This document shows positions 26,232 through 36,200 of a stretch of DNA of 48,188 nt, one piece after another. The notes below the pieces were generated by a model, which was not told where the DNA came from, made no database searches, and saw nothing but the letters and a program-made list of their open reading frames with translations. A program made the position numbers and the translations under genes. This DNA comes from an uncultured Muribaculaceae bacterium (GTDB taxonomy: Bacteria > Bacteroidota > Bacteroidia > Bacteroidales > Muribaculaceae): the NCBI GenBank assembly GCA_948788915.1, contig CAQFOZ010000012.1, forward strand, positions 3,344 through 51,531. Reading direction: 5' to 3'. Positions within the stretch are counted from its first letter, which is position 1, and each line of letters starts with the position of its first letter.

Positions 26232-26325
26232 TTAGGACCGCGACTTGTCCCCAAGTCGCACATATTTGTCTGTAACGGCAATCCCCATACCCGACGCTTA
26301 GGATTGCGACTTGTCCCCAAGTCGC
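26232..26325. repeat. Two TCCC-loop hairpins upstream of nifJ
   Basis: TTAGGA at 26232 and 26298 each precede GCGACTTG, loop TCCC and CAAGTCGC (26240-26259 and 26306-26325), with CACCCGACG or ATACCCGACG before. They are the same family as the 64-bp array. The spacing is 66 bp with a diverged linker. Confidence 0.85.
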
Positions 26326-26380
26326 GCAGAATCCACCTCTCTGTCTGTTTATGGGTGATTATTCCCTCACCGCGACCGTG

Positions 26381-26595
26381 CAATCCGTGAGACATCCGCC
26401 TCCATCCGTGCCTTTACGAAAAAAGCTTCTTTTTTTCGTAAACCGTGATTCAGCGTCCCCCGTCTGTCCTCTCCGGAATAAAAATCCGCGCCCCATCCGT
26501 TCCTTTCCGCGCCCTCTACAAGCGTAACACTGCGCTTGACATCCGCGATTCTTGTAACCAAAATCTATCCCGGATTTCGTGATTCTTGTATCAAA
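26381..26595. repeat. Dispersed intergenic repeat, copy B
   Basis: Shares with copy A (1-133) the blocks TAAACCGTGATTCA (26439-26452), AATCCGCGCCCCATCCG (26483-26499) and ATCCGCGATTCTT (26541-26553). Here the first palindrome is a different one (TTTACGAAAAAA with TTTTTTCGTAAA, 26413-26424 and 26431-26442), and the second is CAAGCG with CGCTTG (26519-26538). Extra related bits (CATCCGCCTCCATCCGTG before, TTTCGTGATTCTTGTA after) suggest a longer element. Confidence 0.75.
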
Positions 26596-26620
26596 TCCCG
26601 TATCTGTCTGCACCAGATGG

Positions 26621-26648
26621 TTAGGATTGCGACTTGTCCCCAAGTCGC
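26621..26648. repeat. Single TCCC-loop hairpin before the sigma factor gene
   Basis: TTAGGAT (26621) and a 20-nt hairpin (26629-26648) identical to those at 26240 and 26306, preceded by GCACCAGATGG. The rest of 25955-26761 outside the promoter and repeats shows no gene. Confidence 0.85.
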
Positions 26649-26761
26649 GCAACCACTTCAAAAATAACTCTCAAAATTCCTCGAAAATAATTTTAAACAG
26701 AGTTTCTTAGAAATTGCTCAATTATTATTAAATTTGAGAATTAATAATACTTTTCTTGAGT

Positions 26762-27349
26762 ATGCCAGATTTAAGCGATAAAGAGATACTTGAACGCTTG
26801 CACCGGGGAGACACCGGTGCACTCGGATTACTCTACATCAGATATGCCGGAGCTGTGACTGAATTCGCCTATCGCTTCATTAAGGCCAAGGATGAGGCAG
26901 ACGACATAACGCATAACGTGTTTTGCGCCCTTTGGGACAACAGAGATAAACTCATTTGCATAGAGTCAATAAAGAATTATCTCTTTCAAATGACCAAAAA
27001 TGCTATTTTCACATATCTGCGTCATGATAAAATCGCGTCTGAATATGCTTCCCGAATCCACTCTGATACATCCGAAGAAAATAAGTTACTTGACGGCGAC
27101 CGGGAAGTAACAACAAAAGACCTGCTTGAAATAATTAATCTGTACATATCACGAATGCCAGAACTTCAGCGAAAGGCATTCCAGATGAGCAGATTTGAAA
27201 ACAAAACTTACAGCGAGATTGCTGACGAGCTGGGCATATCTCCCCGCACTGTACAACATTACATTAGTCAGGCTCTGGCAGAACTTAGGAAATTATCAGA
27301 AGTCCTGATTCTGTTCACCTCTCTAAACTCCATTAACAATCTTTTTTAA
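26762..27349 (+). CDS. ECF-type RNA polymerase sigma factor (FecI-like)
   Basis: Sigma-70 family protein of about 195 residues. Region 2 has YRFIKAKDEADDITHNVF and LWDNRDKL, and region 4 has the helix-turn-helix TYSEIADELGISPRTVQHYI. ATG 26762 is preferred over TTG 26756. In Bacteroidetes such factors pair with a FecR anti-sigma factor and a SusC with an STN domain. Here both partners are on the opposite strand 9-11 kb away (36868-37911 and 33220-36843), at the other end of the phosphodiester locus, while the sigma gene converges on its last gene. No anti-sigma gene is adjacent, so this factor is the best candidate regulator of the locus. That pairing is inference. Confidence 0.9.
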   Translation: MPDLSDKEILERLHRGDTGALGLLYIRYAGAVTEFAYRFIKAKDEADDITHNVFCALWDNRDKLICIESIKNYLFQMTKNAIFTYLRHDKIASEYASRIHSDTSEENKLLDGDREVTTKDLLEIINLYISRMPELQRKAFQMSRFENKTYSEIADELGISPRTVQHYISQALAELRKLSEVLILFTSLNSINNLF

Positions 27350-27363
27350 TTTTGTATATGGCT

Positions 27364-27418
27364 ATAAAACAGCTAAGACTTCATCCTCAAAAATAGAATG
27401 AAGTCTTAGATGTTTTAT
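27364..27418. terminator. Bidirectional terminator between sigma factor and phosphodiester glycosidase
   Basis: A long stem, ATAAAACA and CTAAGACTTCAT with their complements (27364-27384, 27398-27418, one mismatch), has a 13-nt loop and T/A-rich ends. It ends both convergent transcripts. Confidence 0.8.
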
Positions 27419-27431
27419 AAACTGTATAAGC

Positions 27432-29264
27432 TTATTTCACCAGTATCTTTTTAATGGAACAATTTCCATTCTTACCATTAACGGTTATTATATAAATTCC
27501 AGGCACAGAAGGTGCTGTGAGAACTGCTTCATCGTAAAATTGTACGGGGGAACCACACATTGTTCCGTTAACACTATACATTGTTGCACAAGATTCCGAA
27601 TCAGCGTTTGAATTCAAGATAAAGGTTTCTCCACAACCAACCACACTGGGACACCGCAGAAGATCAATCGCTGTAACAACCTCATTCACACCTGAGCCTC
27701 CTTCTATATCTACGCTCTTGGAAATCGACACTCCATCTTTTGTGGCTGTAAGCATACCTGAGGCAGGTTTCGTGCCGGCTATGAACACATCTCCGTCACA
27801 ACGTCCTATCGCCGGATCACAGCTAAGAGTAAATCCTTTTAAATTCTTTTCTGTCAATGCACCGTACTTGTTATATCCAAGCATGGTGGGAGTAAATGTC
27901 GATCCTGCCGAAAGACTAATTACCGGGTGGTCAAATGCCATGGATGCAAGTGTGTTGTCATCTTCCGGAGCTGTTGAGAATATCATCCAACCGTTATATA
28001 CTGCACGCGGAACTCCTCCATCATACGAGGGAGAAGGTGTTACAACCTTGTTGTCTATCATCATCATTGCAGATCCTCCAGCATCAAAATTTGCCATATT
28101 GTAGCAACCGAAGTGTCTGGCTATTTCACACATTACGGATGTGGAACACCCCGCGGATTTACCATAAATTTCATCTGCAAGATTATCGATCACTATGCTA
28201 TACATAGTTTTCCCGTCCTTCGAACAACCATATCCTGTGCGAGAATATACTCGGGAATTATAATCTTCATTAGTATTGTGTTCCGTTAATTCTCCATGAC
28301 GCATCACAAGTGCATTACCTCCTATCGCCTGCTCTACTGTTTGATAACCGGCATCCGTAAACTTAAAGCTGTAATTGATCGACACCTTGTCACCTACCAG
28401 ACAATTGGTGGGAGCAAGTCCTCCGAAGCCGACAATGGCAAGATCATAATCTCCGAGCTTTCCTCTTCCGTTAGTATTCCATTTCACTTCTTTCACAGTG
28501 AATAATACATCCTGCCCCCCTTTCCATTCCTGTCCTTCATCCATTGTGCAATATATCTCCACTCCATCTGTTACATTTTCCAAGACGGTATATTTGCTGC
28601 TGTTGGAAGCATCTGGCTCGTATGGCATGAATTCCCTATCGCGACCATAAAAGCTGTTATACAAAGCATATTGCTTGGTCCTGTATCCCTTATTTACCGT
28701 ATAGGTAGTTTTTTTCGCATTCTTTTTTATCAAAGTCCACGAAAGTTCGGGCACACAGTAATCAATATTCAAAACTTTGTCATAAGACACACTTGTTACT
28801 CCTGTTCGCGTCGGACCTTTAAAATCTATTTCGCTTTTTGTGTTGTACTCGGTCACTATCTTACCGTTGCGCACACATCCACTTTTGGGAATCCCCTTAT
28901 AAATTTCCTGCTTTGCCTCTGTTGTCCACCAAAAGTTTGCATTTGCTGCTGCCAAGGCCCTATGCATCGGTGCATCCTGACGCTGGGCGGCGTTTACAAG
29001 TTTCTCGGTTCCTTTGGCCGATTCGTTGGCTATCGTGGTTTCAATACGGTTGTATTGATTGTTTAGATCCACTATTGTCATGTTCACGTTTAATGGATAA
29101 TCCGGAAAACGAAGTCTCATATAAGTAACCCCGGGACCAATCTGGCGCTCAATAATACGCTCTACCGTGTAATCCTTTCCCTTAAGATTGATTGTCTCCG
29201 ACATCACCGGCATTGCCACAAAGGCTGATGCTGCCAAAAGAAATGCTGTGTAAAATTTTTTCAT
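27432..29264 (-). CDS. Secreted phosphodiester glycosidase (NAGPA family)
   Basis: Exported hydrolase of about 610 residues. ATG 29264 is chosen because the signal peptide MKKFYTAFLLAASAFVAMP starts there; 29273 is in frame. The NAGPA-type domain (PF09992), known for cleaving N-acetylglucosamine 1-phosphodiesters, is shown by AANANFWW, SKDGKTMYSIVIDN, EIARHFGCYNMANFDAGGS and VPRAVYNGWMIFS. The C-terminal 80 residues end in a sorting-domain-like beta module (GIYIITVNGKNG, then KKILVK), suggesting type IX-style surface delivery. It is the last gene of the 13-kb run. Likely role: removing a sugar from a sugar-phosphate diester at the cell surface. Family is strong; substrate unknown. Confidence 0.85.
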   Translation of the reverse strand: MKKFYTAFLLAASAFVAMPVMSETINLKGKDYTVERIIERQIGPGVTYMRLRFPDYPLNVNMTIVDLNNQYNRIETTIANESAKGTEKLVNAAQRQDAPMHRALAAANANFWWTTEAKQEIYKGIPKSGCVRNGKIVTEYNTKSEIDFKGPTRTGVTSVSYDKVLNIDYCVPELSWTLIKKNAKKTTYTVNKGYRTKQYALYNSFYGRDREFMPYEPDASNSSKYTVLENVTDGVEIYCTMDEGQEWKGGQDVLFTVKEVKWNTNGRGKLGDYDLAIVGFGGLAPTNCLVGDKVSINYSFKFTDAGYQTVEQAIGGNALVMRHGELTEHNTNEDYNSRVYSRTGYGCSKDGKTMYSIVIDNLADEIYGKSAGCSTSVMCEIARHFGCYNMANFDAGGSAMMMIDNKVVTPSPSYDGGVPRAVYNGWMIFSTAPEDDNTLASMAFDHPVISLSAGSTFTPTMLGYNKYGALTEKNLKGFTLSCDPAIGRCDGDVFIAGTKPASGMLTATKDGVSISKSVDIEGGSGVNEVVTAIDLLRCPSVVGCGETFILNSNADSESCATMYSVNGTMCGSPVQFYDEAVLTAPSVPGIYIITVNGKNGNCSIKKILVK

Positions 29265-29317
29265 GTATATCAAGGTTTGTTGTTAGGCAACTGAAGTTAA
29301 ACAAAACATACAAATTC

Positions 29318-29361
29318 CTTAGGTGTGGACATTATATTTATATTATATGTCCACACCTAAG
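29318..29361. other. Intercistronic hairpin
   Basis: A 15-bp perfect stem, CTTAGGTGTGGACAT with its complement (29318-29332, 29347-29361), has an A/T-rich loop and lies between two co-directional genes. There is no T run after it on the minus strand, so processing, stability or partial attenuation is more likely than termination. Confidence 0.65.
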
Positions 29362-29389
29362 AAACCACTAAGATTTTTTGTTTATCATT

Positions 29390-30202
29390 TTACTTAACGT
29401 AAACCTTTTCCTCTTTATTGCCCTGACGACGGATAAAAATTCCATTCTCCGGATTAGAGACTTGAATGCCTTGAAGATTATAATACACTGCAGGCACATT
29501 CAAATCTTCAGCAATTTCCGCAACTCCTGAACCCAATTCAGCCAAAGTTACCTCTACAATATATGCCGCTTGTGTTGCACAACCCTTTTCAGCCTTATAA
29601 ACAACTGTGGTTGCCTCGGTTCCGGGATTCGCTGTCCATGTGTTCAGCTTTTCATTGTTGGTGCCTCCGAATGTTTGTGTTCCTCCCTCTGTTTCCACTA
29701 TTGTATTATTTAGCACACAACGGACAGGTGTTCCGTCAACTTCAGCATTCATTACAATTTTTTTAATAGACATTCCCGATGGAGCGGTGAATTTTATCTC
29801 CTCAGTCTGATACCAGCGCATATCGGCAATAAAATTATCATCATTGTAATCTCCGGGTGCTGAAGGAGCAGCCGACGCTGTATTTCCTATAAAGAATCGT
29901 GGATAATCTTTATATTTATCGGGATTAGACATCTCTATTGTCACTCCGTCATATGTAAACGAAGATCCACTAACGACTAATACAACATTCTTTCCACTGA
30001 CATAGAAACGGTCTTTATCCTTCGCGGGATCTGTACTTTCATTCGAATATTTCCCCGTCTTTAAATCTGAAAGAGTAAGTGGAACAAATGTCATTTTGTC
30101 AAGATTCGACGGTTTTGTAAAATCAAAAACTACTGTTTTCTCAGCTGACACCGTCATTGCCAATGCGGCAAATGATGTAAAAAGTAAAGATTTAATCTTC
30201 AT
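29390..30202 (-). CDS. Secreted protein with C-terminal sorting-like tail, function unknown
   Basis: I do not recognise the main domain. The 270-residue protein has a signal peptide (MKIKSLLFTSFAALAMTVSA), a beta-rich body beginning KTVVFDFTKPSNL, which resembles the DFT-start of many Bacteroidales secreted jelly-roll-like proteins, and a tail AVYYNLQGIQVSNPENGIF ending in EKVYVK. That tail has the form of a type IX-like sorting domain, as in the downstream glycosidase. It could bind substrate for the same surface complex. It lies between the BACON lipoprotein and the phosphodiester glycosidase genes, with hairpins in both gaps. Confidence 0.7.
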   Translation of the reverse strand: MKIKSLLFTSFAALAMTVSAEKTVVFDFTKPSNLDKMTFVPLTLSDLKTGKYSNESTDPAKDKDRFYVSGKNVVLVVSGSSFTYDGVTIEMSNPDKYKDYPRFFIGNTASAAPSAPGDYNDDNFIADMRWYQTEEIKFTAPSGMSIKKIVMNAEVDGTPVRCVLNNTIVETEGGTQTFGGTNNEKLNTWTANPGTEATTVVYKAEKGCATQAAYIVEVTLAELGSGVAEIAEDLNVPAVYYNLQGIQVSNPENGIFIRRQGNKEEKVYVK

Positions 30203-30229
30203 ATAAAAAAGTTTTAAGGTTATTATTTT

Positions 30230-30271
30230 AAAACCCGGTGCATCCTGTTTCCAACCGATGCACCAGGTTTT
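30230..30271 (-). other. Intercistronic hairpin, possible partial terminator
   Basis: AAAACCCGGTGCATC (30230-30244) pairs with GATGCACCAGGTTTT (30257-30271) at 14 of 15 positions. On the minus strand its 3' arm ends in GGTTTTAAAA, after the BACON gene stop. This could lower expression of the two downstream genes. Confidence 0.6.
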
Positions 30272-30279
30272 GTTTATTA

Positions 30280-31620
30280 TTATTTTGTTTGTACCACTTT
30301 GAACTCATCGAGGAAAAGTCGCTGGGTATGCCCGTCTGGATCAGAGTAAGCATCCTCAAGTGCTGCCTTGCCGGCCACTACAACTATTCTTGTCGAATTA
30401 TCCATTCCGGATACATTAATTGAGTAGTTACATTCATCCAGTGACCAGACCTTCAATCCTGTTGCATCAATATTCTTGAGGAACCAGTTATTCTCACCAA
30501 GACCGAATTTAACAGCAGGTATATTGATAATCGGATCGGAAGCGGACTTCTTGTAAGGAATAGTCACTCCGGTGGTTGCGCCAACACCATCGGCTCCTAC
30601 TATAGAGCCCGGGCCAAGAACTGCCACATAGAACATTGTGATTGGATCTTTGGCACTATTCTTATCTCCGTAGCCAACGGCCTTGAGCGACACTTTTACG
30701 TTTGTCGGCTCTGTGAGTTCCGAAATAGCAGGGAAAGCAACGTCGCCTCCAAATTTTCCTTTACCAAGCTTAATGAAGCCGGTACGAGAGTAACACCAGG
30801 TTGATAGAGATGTATATCCATGCGCCTTTTCCTCAGCAGACCATTTGTCAATACGGGTTTCATTCTCCACAGGTGTTTCCCAGCCAAGAATACCTGCTTT
30901 ACTCTTAAGCCAGCTGAAATCATCAAAGAAAATAGCAACAAGCTGGGTGAGTGAAACATCATAACGCAGATCTGGGAATTCTTCACCACCTTTAATCACA
31001 AGTGTAGCCTCAAGTTCCTTCCCTGACGTGTTGGCTTCAGTTTTCACCACCGCCTTATTTCCTTTTCTTTCTGCAATAAAATAAGATGCATCCGCACCCT
31101 CTACGGAGCATGTCCAATCTACATTGGCATTGACATCTACTGACAGTTTTCCACCCTGACGCTGGAATGTCAGGCTTAGGGTGCTTATATCCAGATTTGG
31201 AAGAGCATTTTCCTGTGTCAGGATAAATGGATCCTGCTCCACACCATTCAGATATAACCGATATGTTGCAGAACGTTTATGGGCATTTGTGTTCTCTTTA
31301 CAGTAGAACCGGATAAAACCGTCATCCTCTCCTTCCATAGGCCAGATTTTCACCCATTCGAGATCTTCTTCATTCTCAATCTCGAATCTCCAATTACCAT
31401 GAGCACGGATTGTAAATTTTTTTCCGTTACCGAATGTGCCTTCATCAACTCCTTTGTACGGAAACAGGTAATTGGCAGGAAGGTCTTCAAACGCGAAGTA
31501 TGTCGGACCGTTATCTGTTTCTTCCTCTTTACATGAAGTAATGCCTGTTGCAGCTAATGCCAAAGCACATAATCCAAGCAAGCTCTTTCTTACGTATTTT
31601 AAAATATTTCTTGTTTCCAT
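30280..31620 (-). CDS. BACON-domain surface lipoprotein
   Basis: Lipoprotein of 446 residues (signal peptide, lipobox near residue 30, GITSC). Two BACON-like domains are suggested: residues about 60-140, with FTIRAHGNWRFEIENEEDLEW and ending FILTQENA, and 145-230, with LDISTLSLTFQRQGGKLSVDV and a WTCS core. The C-terminal 200 residues form a beta-rich region with DDFSWLKSKAG and GFIKLGKGKFGGDVAFP that may be a jelly-roll binding module. Such proteins often serve as surface glycan-binding proteins beside SusD. It starts 4 bp after the SusD stop, so they are surely co-transcribed. The ligand is unknown, but context suggests a phosphodiester-containing glycan. Confidence 0.8.
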   Translation of the reverse strand: METRNILKYVRKSLLGLCALALAATGITSCKEEETDNGPTYFAFEDLPANYLFPYKGVDEGTFGNGKKFTIRAHGNWRFEIENEEDLEWVKIWPMEGEDDGFIRFYCKENTNAHKRSATYRLYLNGVEQDPFILTQENALPNLDISTLSLTFQRQGGKLSVDVNANVDWTCSVEGADASYFIAERKGNKAVVKTEANTSGKELEATLVIKGGEEFPDLRYDVSLTQLVAIFFDDFSWLKSKAGILGWETPVENETRIDKWSAEEKAHGYTSLSTWCYSRTGFIKLGKGKFGGDVAFPAISELTEPTNVKVSLKAVGYGDKNSAKDPITMFYVAVLGPGSIVGADGVGATTGVTIPYKKSASDPIINIPAVKFGLGENNWFLKNIDATGLKVWSLDECNYSINVSGMDNSTRIVVVAGKAALEDAYSDPDGHTQRLFLDEFKVVQTK

Positions 31621-31624
31621 TTTA

Positions 31625-33217
31625 TCATTTTTCTATTTCTGGGTTAGCAATAGGGAATTTGCCTGTAATGGCTTCTATACTCCACCACACCGGAGTGCAC
31701 ATATTATTCTCCCCTCCCATATTACTCAATGCTGCTGCAACATTATCGGGATTAGGACCTACGGAAATTGACGGATAGAACAATCTCTGTGGGAAATGAT
31801 GATTGTTGGGAGATGTAGCCGGACCAATTGTGAGCAGAGGCCAGCCTGTTCGACGAATTTCGTGAAACGCCTCCATTCCTACCCAGAACAAAGAAAGCCA
31901 TTTTTGCTCTGCAATAAGCTGATCTTTATCTGCATAACTATCCCAGTTTGCAAGAGACGAAGACAGGAAGCTGTCTATATTGGCATCATTGATTGGTGCC
32001 TTCGTCTTTGAAAAAGTTTCAAGCTCAGCCCATTTCTGACACGAAGCTCTAACAGCATTCTCATAATACTCTTTAGCCTTTGAATCTCCACCGTCAATCC
32101 AGTTTTTATGAGCTGCCTCTGCCTTGATGAAAAGTACTTCTGAATAATCAAAAAGAAATGCCGGAGCTGCGTCTCGAACAAGCACCTCATAATTCAAGAG
32201 TGAGGTTCCATCATTAATTACACGCTGATCCTCTATTGAACAGCCTGCTACTGTTCCTTTCCAACCATCGTCAGCACTATATTGCTTCGCCCATGTCGTG
32301 ATTCGGGGATCTGTGATAGTCTTGGTTCCCTCCACACGCACAGTCATTTTGAGAAACTGTTCCGTAATGCGATAAGCAGCTTTTGTAAACTTATCTTCAT
32401 TATATTTACTTGGACGAAAAAAATTGTAATAAGGATCCACGCCTGTGTTATGAATGGTTGCGCTCTCCGTGTTAGCAGAAATAACTGGATAATTCTGACT
32501 ATCATTCAGAATCTGCTTGATTTTTTCTCCGGCATTCATTTCCGCACGTCCGGAAACACGTGTCAGAAGACGTAGATATAGAGCATTATTGAACTTACGC
32601 CACAGCTTCATATCTCCTCCATACATGATGTCCATCTTTGCTTTTTCAGAGTCAAAAACAGGATTCTTGGCATATATGTTATTGGCTTCCTCTAAGTCTG
32701 CAAACATTTGCTCATAAACATGTTTCTGACTATCAAATTTTGGTTTGTCAATCCCCTCGTCTCCCCTGAACGCCTCGGAATATGGAATATCTCCGAAAAT
32801 ATCAGTCAGATTCGATAGCAGATAAACTTTCATTGTCAGCGCAATTGCTTGACATGCAGGAACATTAAACTTGGTCGCAAGCTTATACATATGAACTGCA
32901 TTGCCGGCTTTCACAGCATAATTGCTCCATACATCCTGACAGTTCTTGTCCGTGACAAGATAACGGTGACGCTCCTGACCCGTTACGGAAGTGCAGGCTG
33001 TGAACTGAACGAGTTCGTCGTTCCAGTACCATGTCAGGTAATTCTGCTGACTCGCAGTATTGTAAAGAAGCGATTCGAACATGCCATAAGGCTGCAAGTC
33101 GCCTACATTCATCTTGTTGGGATCCGTATTTATTTCTTCAAAATTGTGAGAGCACGATGCTCCGAAACCGGATACCAATATTATAAATGAAATTAGTATT
33201 TTAGATTTCAGTTTCAT
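31625..33217 (-). CDS. SusD/RagB-family surface lipoprotein
   Basis: Substrate-capturing lipoprotein of 530 residues that would act as the lid of the SusC transporter. The signal peptide has a lipobox at Cys22 (GFGASC), followed by the family opening NFEEINTDPN. The TPR-rich core has NYAVKAGNAVHMYKLA, SNLTDIFGDIPYSEAF and a late WLSLFWVGMEAFHEIRRTGWPLL, which place it in the SusD-like group 2 subfamily. It starts 2 bp after the SusC stop, the usual tight pairing. Specificity cannot be read, but the neighbours point to a phosphodiester-containing substrate. Confidence 0.92.
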   Translation of the reverse strand: MKLKSKILISFIILVSGFGASCSHNFEEINTDPNKMNVGDLQPYGMFESLLYNTASQQNYLTWYWNDELVQFTACTSVTGQERHRYLVTDKNCQDVWSNYAVKAGNAVHMYKLATKFNVPACQAIALTMKVYLLSNLTDIFGDIPYSEAFRGDEGIDKPKFDSQKHVYEQMFADLEEANNIYAKNPVFDSEKAKMDIMYGGDMKLWRKFNNALYLRLLTRVSGRAEMNAGEKIKQILNDSQNYPVISANTESATIHNTGVDPYYNFFRPSKYNEDKFTKAAYRITEQFLKMTVRVEGTKTITDPRITTWAKQYSADDGWKGTVAGCSIEDQRVINDGTSLLNYEVLVRDAAPAFLFDYSEVLFIKAEAAHKNWIDGGDSKAKEYYENAVRASCQKWAELETFSKTKAPINDANIDSFLSSSLANWDSYADKDQLIAEQKWLSLFWVGMEAFHEIRRTGWPLLTIGPATSPNNHHFPQRLFYPSISVGPNPDNVAAALSNMGGENNMCTPVWWSIEAITGKFPIANPEIEK

Positions 33218-33219
33218 TG

Positions 33220-36200
33220 TCAGAAAAAAAGTTTAAGGTTAATACCATAAGTGCGGGTCATCGGAAATGCTCCATATTCAACACCATTAATCACATTGGT
33301 TCCCACGAGTGTACCGGCTTCTGGGTCATATTGGGGGAAGGGTGTAATACAGAATATATTGGTGGCATAAACACCAAGCGAAGCTCCCTGTAGCACTTTA
33401 GTTTTACGGCATATCCGTGCAGGAAGATTATAATCCAGACGAGCCTCTTTCAGTTTCAGAAAGTCGGTCTTAAATGTATTCTCCTCCACATTCTTTGGAT
33501 GGTAAACATACTTATTATAGTATTCTTCCACGCTGGAAGTAATGGTACGGTTCAACTGATAACTGATTGATCCGTCATCATTCTTTATCGCATTAACGCC
33601 AACCGGTACAAGACCATCGGGACGACCTTCGAGTGTATTCTCAAGTTTACCCATATAAGAGAGCTGTGCATGCGTGCGAGAATATGTATGTCCTCCCATC
33701 TGTGCTGTAAAGTTAAGACCAAGAGTAAAATCTTTGTACTTAAAATTCATACTCATACCTCCGCGCCAAGTCGGGTTGATCTTAGCAATTCTTCGATTAG
33801 GAGTGTCATCAAGAATTGGATTACCTGTCTGGATATCTATAAGCTTCATTCCCGAGCAGTCTATTACATTTCCATTCTCATCTGTATAGGTTGCTCCTTC
33901 TGGTGCTCGCTGATATCCTATACCATAAAGCCAGTTCATCTCTTCTCCTACATAAGAATATATCAAAGCATCTGAACCGGTAGACTTACCCTGGAATGGG
34001 GTACGTGGATCCCAACCGTCCTCAAGTGCCACAAGCTTGTTCCAGTTGCGGCTCCAATTGACATCTATGCTCCAAGTGAAGTCGTGAGTGCGCACCGGCA
34101 CTGCATGAAGTGCAACCTCAATACCACGGTTACGGATCTCTCCGCAATTCATCTTTTTTGATGATGATCCGATCATCGGATCTGTCACGGCTGAAATTAT
34201 TTGATTAGTGGTATGAGAATTATAAAATGCCAAATCTAATCCTAAACGGTTCTGGAACATTCTTGTCTCTATTCCAACTTCGTAACTTTCTACATTTTCC
34301 GGCTTTATAAAATAATTGGCACGGCTTGTAGGCAGTTCATAACTTCCAGGATAATCAACACTTGCTGTATAAGCATCTATCAATGTATACGGACTGGTAT
34401 CATTACCTACATTCGCCCACGAACCCCGCACTTTCAACATATTAAGCCAAGGAGCACTATCCCTGAGTTTGAAAGCCTGATCAAGCAACACTGATGCAGA
34501 TACGGAGGGATAGAAAAATGACCAATTATCGCGACCTAATGCTGACGACCAGTCATTGCGGGCTGTTATATCCAGAAAGTATGTATCGTCCCAACTGGCA
34601 TTCAAAAATCCATAAAATGAGTTCACAACCTTGTGACTACGATAGAAAGATGTTCTTGGAACCTCCCCGGGACGTGTATTTGTGGAATTATACACACCTT
34701 CCTCGCCAAGATTGTCAAGTGTGATGGAACTGCGCCACATACGACGACCCATATTATTGCCACCAAAGGCAACGTTGAATCCTAAACGCTCATCCAAAAG
34801 ACTGTTATTGACATAACGAAGAAGAAAATCCATATTGGTCTCAATATCACGGAAACTTTGTTCTCTGTAGAAACCCGAGAGGAAACCTGTGGTGCGGAAT
34901 GGTCTCTTCTGCTGGCGCCAGTCTGCGGAGAAGTCAGTACCGGCTCGCAAATCAAGAGTCAATCCTTTTACCGGAAAATTGATTGTAAGCATAACATTGC
35001 CATATACCCTATCCTTGTTAATAGAGTTCGTGGCCTCATAAAGCTGACGATACGGGTTTTGGGGTTCTGAATTGCCAAGACGCGCCACCATACCTGTTCC
35101 ATCCTTACCTCCTGATGCAAAGTTCTCTGGAGTGCATCGACCAAGGAAGTACTCATCATAATACCACTTCATAGAAGAGTTTGTCTGACCCCAGATCAGA
35201 GTATAAAACGGAGAAAGTTTGTTAAAGCCGGAAGTCGGAAGGTTATCACTCGTTTTGTGAAGATAATTGACCTTAGCCTGAAACTTAAACCATTTATTCA
35301 TTTTCGTTGTAAACGAAAATGAAACTGTCTGATTTTGATATCCGGTGTTTGGAAGAATCCAGTCATTGCGGGTATCAGTAATTGATATACGTGCGGTTGT
35401 TCCTTTTCCGTTATTCGACGTAATGGAGGCTGTATTCTTAAAAGTTGTGCCCGTTTCAAAAAGACCTGTATACCAATCATCAGCATACACAAAGGGGGTA
35501 AGTTCATATTCACCTGTTTCCCAATTATATGAATTGTATTGGTTACGATACTTATCAGGGCTGAACGCCTCTCCCCATGAGTAACGAGAACCACCCGCTG
35601 GTCTGTTCTTTGAAAAACCCTCTGGTGGTGTACCACTGAAAGTCCAATAATTATATGTATAATAACCAAGACCTGTACCGGGTCCATAAACCTTCTGGAA
35701 TTTAGGGAAGTATCCGGCCTTCTCAAATGTAACGGATGAGCTTAATGTCACACCGATACCCTTACTTTTTTTACCGGACTTAGTGGTAATTACTATAGCA
35801 CCGTTGGCAGCTCGGGAACCATACAGAGCTGTTGCGGCAGGACCTTTAAGCACAGAAACGCTTTCTATATCCTCCGGATTAAGTTCAGAAGCTCCATTAC
35901 CGAAATCTACCGGAGCATCTGTATGACTGTTACCGCCTCCGGAGCCTGTCCCGTCAGTACCGCTCGTAATTGGGACTCCATCCACTACAAACAGGGCTTC
36001 ATTATTGGCATAATTAAGAGACTGGTCTCCTCGGAGGATAACACGCATAGATCCCGTCGGACCTGTACCTGCTCCCGATGCACTCAAGCCGGCTACTTTG
36101 CCGTCAAGATTATTAAGCCAGTTTCCTGTGACAGTATTATTCAGGTCTTCTCCTCCGACCTTTGTCACAGCATAACCCAGTGACTTCTGATCACGAGTTA

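Noticed and set aside
26156..26661. Small minus-strand open frames upstream of the sigma gene
   Set aside because: They run through repeat families and hairpins, and the translations simply repeat the repeats.
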